A stretch of DNA of 64,000 nt, taken from the NCBI RefSeq assembly GCF_000296695.1, contig NZ_BAFK01000002.1, positions 62,001-126,000 of the forward strand, given 5' to 3'. The DNA comes from Rheinheimera nanhaiensis E407-8. Lineage in GTDB: Bacteria; Pseudomonadota; Gammaproteobacteria; Enterobacterales; Alteromonadaceae. The position numbers and the translations under genes were made by a program. This document shows positions 17,771 to 24,474 of this stretch, in pieces; the first letter of the stretch is position 1; every line of letters begins with the position of its first letter. Below the pieces are notes generated by a model that was not told where the DNA came from, did no database searches, and was given only the letters and a program-made list of their open reading frames with translations.

Positions 17771-17851
17771 AGTTTACTGGCCGCCAATGAGCAACAGATA
17801 CAAAAAGATATACAGGCAGGTTTATTAATAGAGGTCGGTAGTGAAAGATAA
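17771..17851 (+). pseudogene. C-terminal remnant of a RelE/HigB-type toxin
   Basis: The open frame encodes S-L-L-A-A-N-E-Q-Q-I-Q-K-D-I-Q-A-G, then L-L-I-E-V-G-S-E-R and a stop. This matches the usual C-terminus of RelE/ParE-family HigB-like toxins, which end in 'x-G-x-L-x-E-V'. It overlaps the following antitoxin start (GTG at 17841) by 11 bases, exactly as an intact toxin-first operon would. A TAG lies 21 bases upstream in frame at 17747 and nothing toxin-like precedes it. The catalytic body is therefore missing, and the break falls in a 17-bp tandem duplication. Confidence 0.6.
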
Positions 17852-18149
17852 TAGACTTGAAAGAATTCAGCAGATGGCAGAACATTTTCATCAAACGGGC
17901 ACCATCGATAAAGTCACAATGCGGCAAATCAATGCGCTGACAGAGCAGGCAAAACCGCCGCAAATGAGTGCGGAAGATATCCGGACTTTACGGATACGCG
18001 AAGGCATTAGCCAGGGCGTGTTGGCTACCATTCTGAATATGAGCAGTGAAAGTGTGCAGAAGTGGGAGCAGGGTAAATCCAAACCACAAGGTGCGGCCCT
18101 GCGTTTATTGTCCATCATCCAGCGCAACGGTGTAAAAGCCGTTATTTAA
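17841..18149 (+). CDS. HigA-like XRE-family antitoxin, orphan
   Basis: This is a 102-residue protein with a helix-turn-helix at about 48-95 (R-E-G-I-S-Q-G-V-L-A-T-I-L-N-M-S-S-E-S-V-Q-K-W-E-Q-G). The W-E-Q-G-K-S-K-P-Q-G-A-A-L-R-L-L ending is characteristic of antitoxins that follow HigB/RelE-type toxins. The GTG start has GAGG six bases upstream. It overlaps the decapitated toxin remnant, so it probably persists as an antitoxin without a partner, possibly still binding DNA or protecting against a related toxin elsewhere. The 195 bases after it hold no gene I can support. Confidence 0.82.
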   Translation: MKDNRLERIQQMAEHFHQTGTIDKVTMRQINALTEQAKPPQMSAEDIRTLRIREGISQGVLATILNMSSESVQKWEQGKSKPQGAALRLLSIIQRNGVKAVI

Positions 18150-18344
18150 CTGATTAACCATCAAGGCAAACCAGCGTTATCCAGCCAACTAAGATTATGC
18201 TATTTAAATGCTTGACCAAGTGTGTTTTTTCGGTAAATTTAACAGCTGGTTTAAGGTTAAATCAGTTCTTTATTTTGTTGTGGTAGGGAATGGTAAAAGC
18301 AATACCAGACCCTGGGTGCTCGATAGTACTAAAATGTGTTTAGT

Positions 18345-19313
18345 CTATTTTCCGTCAAATGCCGTAAGCTGGCTCAATATTAGTTTGGTTGTATCGAATA
18401 GTGATTCTGGTGAAGGTAGAACTTCACCTACAACCATTTTCTTAAAATCACCATGATAGGTGACCTCAAGTTGCCCCCAAATAGATTCAAGATCGTAAAA
18501 TACAATGGCTTGTGCCAGCGGTTGATCGAACCAAGGCACTGAAGTAAAAGTGCGTCGATCACTTTCAATCACTCTAATTGCCATATCTGTAAAGCCATTT
18601 GATAGTAAAAATTTCTTCGTAAATTCATCATTTATCAGAAAATGGATATCGTACAAATGACGAATTTTATTGTTTATGTTATTGATATGATTGTCACCAT
18701 AGGAGGCTTTAATCATTCCCATGATTTTTTCACAGAGCGTTCTGGAGGTGCATAGAACATTCATTTCAAAAGGTTCAAGTGAGTATTGAGCAATTACCTC
18801 TTGGCGACCAGTAGATATAAGAAAATCAGCTACATAACTAGAGATCTGCATCATTCTATGAGGTTCAGGATCAGCGAATGCGTTGACCTCAAGTAACAGA
18901 CTGTTGGTAATTTGGCCTTGTGGTTCAACTGTCTCATCTAGCCTAGGATACTGGAAACGAATCTTGCGGAAATGTGAGTTTTTCGTTGTATCAGGTGATT
19001 CAATTTCTTCAAAACATTCTGGCAATATAGTACAAGCTTTTTTGACTTGTCTTCTAACTTGATTTGTAGATAAAGAGTCAGTAAAAACAGCAATATCAAC
19101 GTCTTCGGAGAATCGAGAGATCAAGCCATACGCTTTGCTTAACGACGTGCCGCCTTTAAAAACAATATTTTTGCTAATATCAGAGTTGGCCAATGCTTTA
19201 AGAGCGAGAGTTACCCAGTAATCCTTTTCCACATACGTCATCGGTAAAGAAAGATGTTGCGCAGTAGCACGGATAGCCTCTTCGAAAATCCCTCTATCGT
19301 TATGTAATTCCAC
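18345..19313 (-). CDS. abiEii: AbiEii/AbiGii-family nucleotidyltransferase toxin
   Basis: This 322-residue toxin half of an AbiE-type system belongs to the DNA polymerase beta-like nucleotidyltransferase family. AbiEii proteins act as GTP- or tRNA-directed nucleotidyltransferases and abort phage infection. Motifs seen: V-E-K-D-Y-W-V (28-34), the nucleotide-binding G-G-T-S-L-S-K (54-60), the catalytic pair D71/D73 in F-S-E-D-V-D, and L-L-L-E-V-N-A-F-A-D-P further on. All are intact. It lies 15 bases downstream of the antitoxin gene. The pair is visibly richer in A+T than the flanking genes, suggesting horizontal acquisition. Confidence 0.88.
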   Translation of the reverse strand: MELHNDRGIFEEAIRATAQHLSLPMTYVEKDYWVTLALKALANSDISKNIVFKGGTSLSKAYGLISRFSEDVDIAVFTDSLSTNQVRRQVKKACTILPECFEEIESPDTTKNSHFRKIRFQYPRLDETVEPQGQITNSLLLEVNAFADPEPHRMMQISSYVADFLISTGRQEVIAQYSLEPFEMNVLCTSRTLCEKIMGMIKASYGDNHINNINNKIRHLYDIHFLINDEFTKKFLLSNGFTDMAIRVIESDRRTFTSVPWFDQPLAQAIVFYDLESIWGQLEVTYHGDFKKMVVGEVLPSPESLFDTTKLILSQLTAFDGK

Positions 19314-19328
19314 TAATTTACCTTTATT

Positions 19329-20069
19329 CTATTTGCTAAATATAAGATGCCAGTGCTTTTTAGCATTTGGCATTTTATATGAATAGGAAAAGTAATATGT
19401 GGACGTCGGGTTTAATGACCTATATAGCTTTTCACTAAAATGATGTAAATAATGCTCTAGAAATGTGCCAAGTAACGCTTTTGTTCTTTCGGAATATGCT
19501 TCTGTGGCGATGCCTTCCATCTCTTCTATTGAAGATTGAGAAAATTGTTTCAATTTTAAACTCAACTTACTAGAAACGTCGTCTACATTGGCATCAGGAA
19601 TTCGTTCGATGTTATTCAACACATCTAAAAATTGCAGTAACTCTATATTGCTACTAGTAACACCCTTGTATCGAGCAGGAATAGTAGTTATACGTAACCC
19701 TGAAAGATTTGCTTTTTCCTGTTTTGATGTTGCTGTAGCAACGGTTACTTCCGCAGGAACTTGAGTGGTTAATCCCCAACGATAATAGAGAGCAGGTCCT
19801 GTGACATAACCAACAGTACGACTTTCACGCTTGGTGAAATATTGGATGACTTCACTTTCCTTAGGAGCCATTGGCCCAAACCGACCAACTTCAGCCTTAT
19901 AGAAAAGCCCTTTTTTAACTTTGATTAATCCAAGCTTACTGACATTGCGATTTACAGCTTTAACTACCGCATCGCTATGTTCTGCATACACATCAAGATC
20001 CTGATAAGAAAACAACTTACCCGGTTTGATATGTTCGATTTCTTTATAAACGGATTTTGCAATAGTCAT
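19329..20069 (-). CDS. AbiEi-type antitoxin / DUF6088 protein
   Basis: This 246-residue partner of the AbiEii toxin has an N-terminal winged helix (about 1-60: F-S-Y-Q-D-L-D ... V-K-A-V-N-R-N-V-S-K-L-G-L-I-K-V-K-K-G-L-F-Y) of the kind that lets AbiEi proteins repress their own promoter. The body (about 75-150: Y-V-T-G-P-A-L-Y-Y-R-W-G-L-T-T-Q, then R-I-T-T-I-P-A-R) matches DUF6088. ATG 20069 is supported by GGAG six bases upstream. The promoter and a palindrome between its -35 and -10 elements lie just upstream, giving a self-consistent autoregulated operon. Confidence 0.82.
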   Translation of the reverse strand: MTIAKSVYKEIEHIKPGKLFSYQDLDVYAEHSDAVVKAVNRNVSKLGLIKVKKGLFYKAEVGRFGPMAPKESEVIQYFTKRESRTVGYVTGPALYYRWGLTTQVPAEVTVATATSKQEKANLSGLRITTIPARYKGVTSSNIELLQFLDVLNNIERIPDANVDDVSSKLSLKLKQFSQSSIEEMEGIATEAYSERTKALLGTFLEHYLHHFSEKLYRSLNPTSTYYFSYSYKMPNAKKHWHLIFSK

Positions 20070-20089
20070 AGATATCTCCAGATAATGAG

Positions 20090-20119
20090 ATTCTATTCCG
20101 ATGCACCGGAAAATGTCCA
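20090..20119 (-). promoter_or_regulatory. Promoter of the AbiE-type operon with embedded operator
   Basis: On the minus strand TGGACA (20114-20119) and TAGAAT (20090-20095) are separated by 18 bases, a near-consensus sigma-70 promoter. The spacer contains the 16-bp palindrome TTCCG-N6-CGGAA (20096-20111), with a TGCA core. That is ideally placed for autorepression by the AbiEi-type protein. Two TGTCTTTT direct repeats lie farther upstream. Confidence 0.65.
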
Positions 20120-20330
20120 GTTTTTTGAAAAAAAAAAAGACATTTTTGTTGTAAAAGACAGATGGCGCATCAGCGTCGCCTGTTGTAGCTTAGCTAGAAT
20201 ATGCTCTGCTCGCTCAGCGCTGAAGGATGAGACTTGCCATATACTTCAGCTAACTTCGAGCGAGAGACATAGGTGTAAATTTGTGTAGTCTAAATATAAG
20301 CGTGCCTCAACATCTCCCACTTCAGCACCT

Positions 20331-20344
20331 CAGGGGCAGGTTTT
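20331..20344 (+). repeat. Short shared repeat segment (copy 2 of 3)
   Basis: CAGGGGCAGGTTTT, matching 17714-17726. It lies 69 bases before the end of HigA remnant copy 1 at 20413. The 20120-20330 stretch around it shows nothing else I can support. Confidence 0.35.
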
Positions 20345-20412
20345 GCTTTTTGCCACTCAAAAAAGCAGCACAGAGACGCTGATAACTTCCGTTTAAATGT
20401 ACCACTAAGACA

Positions 20413-20574
20413 TTAAACAAACATCGCCGCCGGTATACCAAACCGCTTGGATAAAGCGCGGGTACAGCCGGGCGTTAGCGAGCGCTTGCCGCTGAGTATT
20501 TCTGATACCAGCGATTTACCACCTATTTCCTGCTGAAAATCACTTTGCATAAGGCCGTGCAGCGTGGCTATGAC
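20413..20574 (-). pseudogene. HigA-type antitoxin remnant, copy 1
   Basis: The minus-strand frame encodes H-G-L-M-Q-S-D-F-Q-Q-E-I-G-G-K-S-L-V-S-E and then I-L-S-G-K-R-S-L-T. It ends in A-L-S-K-R-F-G-I-P-A-A-M-F-V and a stop: the C-terminal helix-turn-helix of a HigA antitoxin (intact members are about 130-140 residues). A TAA closes the frame at 20575-20577. Compared with copy 2 (21566-21808) an 18-base in-frame segment is missing just before H-G-L. No start codon or toxin is present, so this is a decayed fragment. Confidence 0.75.
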
Positions 20575-20654
20575 TTAGAAAAGAATCTTGTGGTATCGTA
20601 ATTATTGCTAACGTATAGTTAACGCAAATTATCCATTTCAGCAAAGGAACTGTT

Positions 20655-21197
20655 ATGAACCTGGCTCATCAACATGCCGAGAATAAATACCAATCATTCA
20701 GAACACATGCCATTGCGGCGGCTCAAGCTGCACTACCACAACACTTTCAGGATTCCGTGTCACTAAGAAATATCGATACCGAAGCGTTGCAACAGGCCAG
20801 GATCTGGGAAGCTCGCAGGCAAATTTTGGGAACTCCAGTGCCGTGGTCTTTTGCCAGAAGTTATCCAGCGTGGAGCTCCCGTCACCCGAACAGACTGGAT
20901 GTTGCCACCTGGAGTAGAACTACACTTTGCGGGCTGGCAATTGGCATTCCAACAAAAACCGGAAAATCAATGCGGCTAGATGTCATAGAAGCCAATCCCG
21001 ACCAAACACCCTGTTCAGGCCAGGTTTTCACTATTGCGATGACCGCTTTTGAAGCCTATGCTGACGCTATTGGCGCGACACAAATTAAGATTATGCGCCC
21101 GTTAAATCAGCGGCTCATTTCGTTGTACCAACAAAAAGGCTTTATTTATCAGAAAAGCAAAGGTAGCAACCCCGAGCATTTGTGGAGATGGTTATGA
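20655..21197 (+). CDS. Acetyltransferase-like (GNAT-fold) protein of unknown role
   Basis: This 180-residue protein was not matched with certainty to a named family. Its second half has a GNAT-like order: strand L-C-G-L-A-I-G-I-P, strand M-R-L-D-V-I-E-A-N-P, helix F-T-I-A-M-T-A-F-E-A-Y-A-D-A-I-G-A, strand I-K-I-M-R-P, then L-I-S-L-Y-Q-Q-K-G-F-I-Y-Q, the usual final helix-strand. The R/Q-x-x-G-x-G/A acetyl-CoA loop is not obvious. The first half is helical. Start is supported by AAAGGA six bases before the ATG. It overlaps the next gene by four bases (ATGA) and the pair is bracketed by two HigA-type remnants. Toxin, tailoring enzyme and simple acetyltransferase are all possible. Confidence 0.6.
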   Translation: MNLAHQHAENKYQSFRTHAIAAAQAALPQHFQDSVSLRNIDTEALQQARIWEARRQILGTPVPWSFARSYPAWSSRHPNRLDVATWSRTTLCGLAIGIPTKTGKSMRLDVIEANPDQTPCSGQVFTIAMTAFEAYADAIGATQIKIMRPLNQRLISLYQQKGFIYQKSKGSNPEHLWRWL

Positions 21198-21484
21198 GTG
21201 AAAAAAACTCTGTGAAACCCAGGCCGGTGCATAGTAAACAGCCTGAACCACGCCCTGAACCTGGTACACCAGAATTTGAAGCCTGGCTACTTAAACGTGC
21301 CAAAGAACGGGCGGCTGAATATTTTTCGGGTGACTACGATTTGGGTGATGATGAACGCGGCATACTTGCCGGTGGCTATGAGCGTTTACTGATGTCTGAT
21401 GAGGAGCTTGCTGAAGAAGAAGAAGCTATGGAGCAAGCCCAAAAGCAAGAGCGGCGTAAACACCTTAAACCTGTTAATAAATAA
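21194..21484 (+). CDS. Small acidic protein coupled to the acetyltransferase-like gene
   Basis: This 96-residue protein is of no recognised family. A Pro-rich N-terminus (about 8-26) is followed by a helical charged region (F-E-A-W-L-L-K-R-A-K-E-R-A-A-E-Y-F) and a D-Y-D-L-G-D-D-E-R-G-I-L-A-G-G-Y-E-R-L-L segment. A run of Glu (E-E-L-A-E-E-E-E-A-M-E) and a basic tail complete it. I place the start at ATG 21194, overlapping the upstream stop (ATGA) with GGAG nearby. Co-translation with the upstream gene suggests a partner or inhibitor, but no motif proves it. Confidence 0.6.
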   Translation: MSEKNSVKPRPVHSKQPEPRPEPGTPEFEAWLLKRAKERAAEYFSGDYDLGDDERGILAGGYERLLMSDEELAEEEEAMEQAQKQERRKHLKPVNK

Positions 21485-21506
21485 CGGCTCTTGATTCTCA
21501 AACCTT

Positions 21507-21519
21507 GGGAGCAGGTTTT
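21507..21519 (+). repeat. Short shared repeat segment (copy 3 of 3)
   Basis: GGGAGCAGGTTTT variant of the segment at 17714 and 20331. As with copy 2, a HigA remnant end follows (47 bases later, at 21566), so the repeat and the remnant appear to have been duplicated together. Confidence 0.35.
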
Positions 21520-21565
21520 AAATTTTGCATTTTATTGCCTGCCTCTTAAATGTGCTTGGAAGCAA

Positions 21566-21808
21566 TTAAACAAACATAGCCGCTGGTATACCAAACCGCT
21601 TGGACAATGCCCGGATATGGCCGAGTGTTAGCGAGCGCTTGCCGCTGAGTATTTGTGATACCAGCGATTTACCGCCTATCTCCTGCTGAAAATCACTTTG
21701 CGTCAGGCCGTGCTGATCTATCAGTTGCCGCAACATGGCTATGCCCGGGTCTAAATCTTCTATCCGCTGATTTGCATTGCAGTCTGCAAAATTTGGTGTA
21801 AGTCCGTG
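21566..21808 (-). pseudogene. HigA-type antitoxin remnant, copy 2
   Basis: The minus-strand frame encodes D-L-D-P-G-I-A-M-L-R-Q-L-I-D-Q-H-G-L-T-Q and S-D-F-Q-Q-E-I-G-G-K-S-L-V-S. It continues through I-L-S-G-K-R-S-L-T-L-G-H-I-R-A-L-S-K-R-F-G-I-P and ends A-A-M-F-V-stop: the C-terminal half of a HigA antitoxin. An in-frame TGA at 21809-21811 closes it and the N-terminal ~70 residues are missing. An internal ATG at 21736 could still give a 56-residue HTH peptide. It is a near-duplicate of copy 1, offset about 1.15 kb, in the same orientation. Confidence 0.75.
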
Positions 21809-21854
21809 TCAGCGTGTAGACTATTCAAACAAATAATTTGCTGCTGGGGTATTT

Positions 21855-22109
21855 ATGTTACCTGCCACTAAGCTGATTGAATCTGAGGCGCTTTCTCTTC
21901 CTGTGTCAGAACGTGCAGAACTGGTTGTGCATCTGCTGAACAGTCTGGAACCCCGCCCAACGGCTGCTCCTGCTCAGGTTGAAAATATCTGGGTGCACGA
22001 GGCCAATCGACGTTACCAGTCCTACCTGCACGGAGAGGAGGAGTCTTATTCTGCTGACGAAGTTTTCTCAGAATTACGGACAGATGACGATTTAAGCCAA
22101 TTTAGTTAA
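21855..22109 (+). CDS. Putative addiction-module antitoxin (Unstab_antitox family), orphan
   Basis: This 84-residue protein begins with the family pattern: a short helix, then A-L-S-L-P-V-S-E-R-A-E-L-V-V-H-L-L-N-S-L-E (about 12-32), and an acidic C-terminus. This is the TIGR02574-type 'putative addiction module component', normally followed at once by a RelE/ParE-family toxin. Here the next gene downstream is a minus-strand modC remnant that overlaps its end by four bases, so the toxin is absent. GGGG five bases before the ATG could serve as ribosome binding site. Probably an orphan antitoxin. Confidence 0.72.
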   Translation: MLPATKLIESEALSLPVSERAELVVHLLNSLEPRPTAAPAQVENIWVHEANRRYQSYLHGEEESYSADEVFSELRTDDDLSQFS

Positions 22110-22571
22110 TCCAACGCTACCGCTTTTATCTGCGCATAGACTTGCTGCCCAACCTTTAACCCCAATCGCTCTACCGATTGTTTAGTTAGCAGTGCCTGCA
22201 GTGGCTGGCCTGCCAGTGTTAGCTGCACCAGGGTTTCGGCCGGGTGGGGGGCGTTGTTAAAGCCGCTGATGCTGACTTGCAACTGATTGCTGACTGAGCT
22301 GTCGTTAAGTGGCGTCAGGCTAAGCGCGACATCGCGCGCCTGAATACGTAAGCGGTAGCAAGTGGGGGAGTAGTTAACGCTATCGCTATGTAGCGGTGCC
22401 GGTAGTTGCAACTGCTGTTGGCCAAGGCTGAGTTTAAGCAGGTGGTTAGTGCTGCCGTGGCTTTTGGCATGCAATAGCGACATAGCGCCGATAGCGGCTA
22501 GTTGTGGTTGTAGCAATTGCTGTTGCAACGGGCCTTGGCTGTGAATGCGACCATGTTGCGTCAGGCTGTGT
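22106..22571 (-). pseudogene. modC: C-terminal (TOBE domain) remnant of molybdate ABC ATPase ModC
   Basis: The minus-strand frame reads S-L-T-Q-H-G-R-I-H-S-Q-G-P-L, which is the ModC region just after the ATPase domain. It then shows the molybdate-binding TOBE domain with R-I-Q-A-R-D-V-A-L-S-L-T, V-Q-L-T-L-A-G-Q-P-L and the typical ending G-Q-Q-V-Y-A-Q-I-K-A-V-A-L-D. A TAA closes the frame upstream, so the whole ATP-binding domain is gone. An internal TTG at 22528 could in principle start a 140-residue TOBE-only protein. I consider it a truncated gene cut at the right end of the island. Confidence 0.7.
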
Positions 22572-22607
22572 TACCCTTAATACAGTACTGCAACCACAGG
22601 AGAGCTT

Positions 22608-24140
22608 ATGGAAGCCAATCATGTTGAAGTGCGTCATCTGACCCATGAGGATATGACGGCGCTGCGTAAAGCGTCTGAGCAGGTGTATCAGGATGCACCT
22701 TTACTTGCCTGGACTGAGCCGGTGGTTAATACGCTGCTGACCAAGTTTCCGGAAGGCCAGCTGTGTGTTTGTGTCGATGGCAAGGTAGTAGGCTGCGCCT
22801 TTTCGCTGATTATTGATTACAGCAAATTTGGTGACGAGCATACTTATGATCAAATCGTCACTGGCTTTTCTTTTAAAAACCATGACCCTAACGGTGATGT
22901 GCTGTACGGCATAGAAGTGTTTATTCACCCCGATTACCGCGGCCTGCGCCTGGCGCGGCGCTTGTACGATGCCCGCAAAGAGCTGTGCGAAAATCTGAAT
23001 TTACGCGCCATTATGGCTGGCGGCCGGATGCCGAACTATAACGAATATGCCGACAAAATGAGTGCCAAGCAATATATTGAAAAAGTGAAGGTGCGGGAAA
23101 TTCATGATCCGGTACTGAGCTTTCAGCTGGCCAATGGTTTTCATGTGCGTAAGTTACTTAAAGGCTATCTGCGCGGTGATACCCAGTCACAGGAATATGC
23201 TACCTTGCTGGAGTGGGCCAATATTTACTATACCAAGTCGGTTAAACTGATTAATGCCCCTAAAGCAGAGGTGCGTTTAGGCCTGGTGCAGTGGCAAATG
23301 CGCAATATGAAAGATATAAACCAGTTGTTTGCGCAAATGGAGTTTTTTGTTGATGCGGTATCTGATTACAAAAGCGATTTTATTCTGTTTCCTGAACTGT
23401 TTGCCGCGCCTTTAATGGAGCATTACAACCATTTAAGCGTGACCGAAAGCATTCGCCAGCTGGCAAAATACACTGAAACCATCCGTGATAAGTTTGTCGA
23501 ATTTGCCATTGCCTATAACATTAACATCATCACCGGCAGCATGCCGTATCTGATAGATGGCAAGCTGTATAACAGCGGCTTTTTATGTCGCCGCGATGGC
23601 AGCTGGGAGCAGTATGACAAAGTACATGTAACCCCGGCAGAAAAACGTAACTGGGCGATGACCGGCGGCAGTAAGGTTGAAGTGTTTGACACCGATTGCG
23701 GCAAAATTGGCATTATGATTTGCTACGACGTCGAGTTTCCGGAATACGCCCGGCTGTTGTCCGATCAGGGCATGAATATTTTGTTTGTACCATTTTTAAC
23801 CGATACGCAAAACGGTTATACCCGGGTGCGCCACTGCGCTATGGCCCGCGCGATAGAAAACGAATGTTATGTTGCTATTGCCGGGGCGGTGGGGAATTTG
23901 GCGCGGGTGAATAATATGGATATTCAGTATGCGCAGTCGGCGCTGTTTACGCCATCGGATTTTGCCTTTCCGACCACCGGCATTAAAGCCGAGGCCACGC
24001 CTAACTCTGAGATGCTGCTGATTGTTGATGTCGACCTGGATGCGCTAAAAGAGCTGCACACCCATGGCAGTGTTAATACCATGAAAGACCGGCGCCATGA
24101 TGTGTATCAGTTGTCTTTGGTTAAGCCACTGAAGAAATAG
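22608..24140 (+). CDS. GNAT acetyltransferase - carbon-nitrogen hydrolase fusion
   Basis: In this 510-residue bifunctional protein the N-terminal GNAT domain (about 5-190) contains Y-R-G-L-R-L-A-R-R-L-Y, the acetyl-CoA loop. The C-terminal nitrilase-superfamily domain (about 222-505) carries the Glu-Lys-Cys triad at E263 (F-P-E-L-F), K338 (Y-D-K-V-H) and C372 (I-C-Y-D-V-E-F-P-E). This domain pair is a known architecture in bacteria, but its substrate is not settled. Ribosome binding site AGGAG precedes the ATG. It stands as a single gene at the boundary where the core-like genes resume. Confidence 0.9.
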   Translation: MEANHVEVRHLTHEDMTALRKASEQVYQDAPLLAWTEPVVNTLLTKFPEGQLCVCVDGKVVGCAFSLIIDYSKFGDEHTYDQIVTGFSFKNHDPNGDVLYGIEVFIHPDYRGLRLARRLYDARKELCENLNLRAIMAGGRMPNYNEYADKMSAKQYIEKVKVREIHDPVLSFQLANGFHVRKLLKGYLRGDTQSQEYATLLEWANIYYTKSVKLINAPKAEVRLGLVQWQMRNMKDINQLFAQMEFFVDAVSDYKSDFILFPELFAAPLMEHYNHLSVTESIRQLAKYTETIRDKFVEFAIAYNINIITGSMPYLIDGKLYNSGFLCRRDGSWEQYDKVHVTPAEKRNWAMTGGSKVEVFDTDCGKIGIMICYDVEFPEYARLLSDQGMNILFVPFLTDTQNGYTRVRHCAMARAIENECYVAIAGAVGNLARVNNMDIQYAQSALFTPSDFAFPTTGIKAEATPNSEMLLIVDVDLDALKELHTHGSVNTMKDRRHDVYQLSLVKPLKK

Positions 24141-24292
24141 CAGTGCAGCAAGCAAAAGGGCAGCGCTTGTCGCTCAATTTTCGCTTTCATTTGTGCATTA
24201 GGCCTGCTTTGCTACTGCTGTGCACCCTTTGCAAGGGGCGTTGGCACCGTTATTACTGCGCCAGCGCGGCAGGCGAACAACCTTACATGCTG

Positions 24293-24320
24293 AATAAACG
24301 AAAGTTAGGTTTCGTTTATT
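24293..24320. promoter_or_regulatory. Perfect 11-bp inverted repeat upstream of the porin gene
   Basis: AATAAACGAAA and TTTCGTTTATT flank a 6-base loop (GTTAGG). A possible promoter follows (TTGGTC, 16 bases, TATAGT near 24328-24355). No T-run follows, so an operator or mRNA hairpin is more likely than a terminator. The remainder of the 24141-24474 gap shows nothing else. Confidence 0.45.
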
Positions 24321-24474
24321 CTAATTTGGTCGTGTCGTTATCTGTCCTATAGTGCAGGGTACAGCGAACAACTACTTAAGACAAAATCGCTAAACACGGT
24401 TTTACTGAGTGGGTTGTTAAACAGAGGCAAGCACAGTGCAGCATAATCAGTATTCTGCGCTGTGTGGGGTGGAA

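Noticed and set aside
18208-18456. Plus-strand 82-residue ORF opposite the AbiEii toxin end
   Set aside because: It overlaps the toxin gene on the opposite strand, has no ribosome binding site and no recognisable domain.
24436-24474. GTG start at 24436 for the porin
   Set aside because: It has no ribosome binding site and would place residues ahead of the signal peptide; ATG 24475 fits better.
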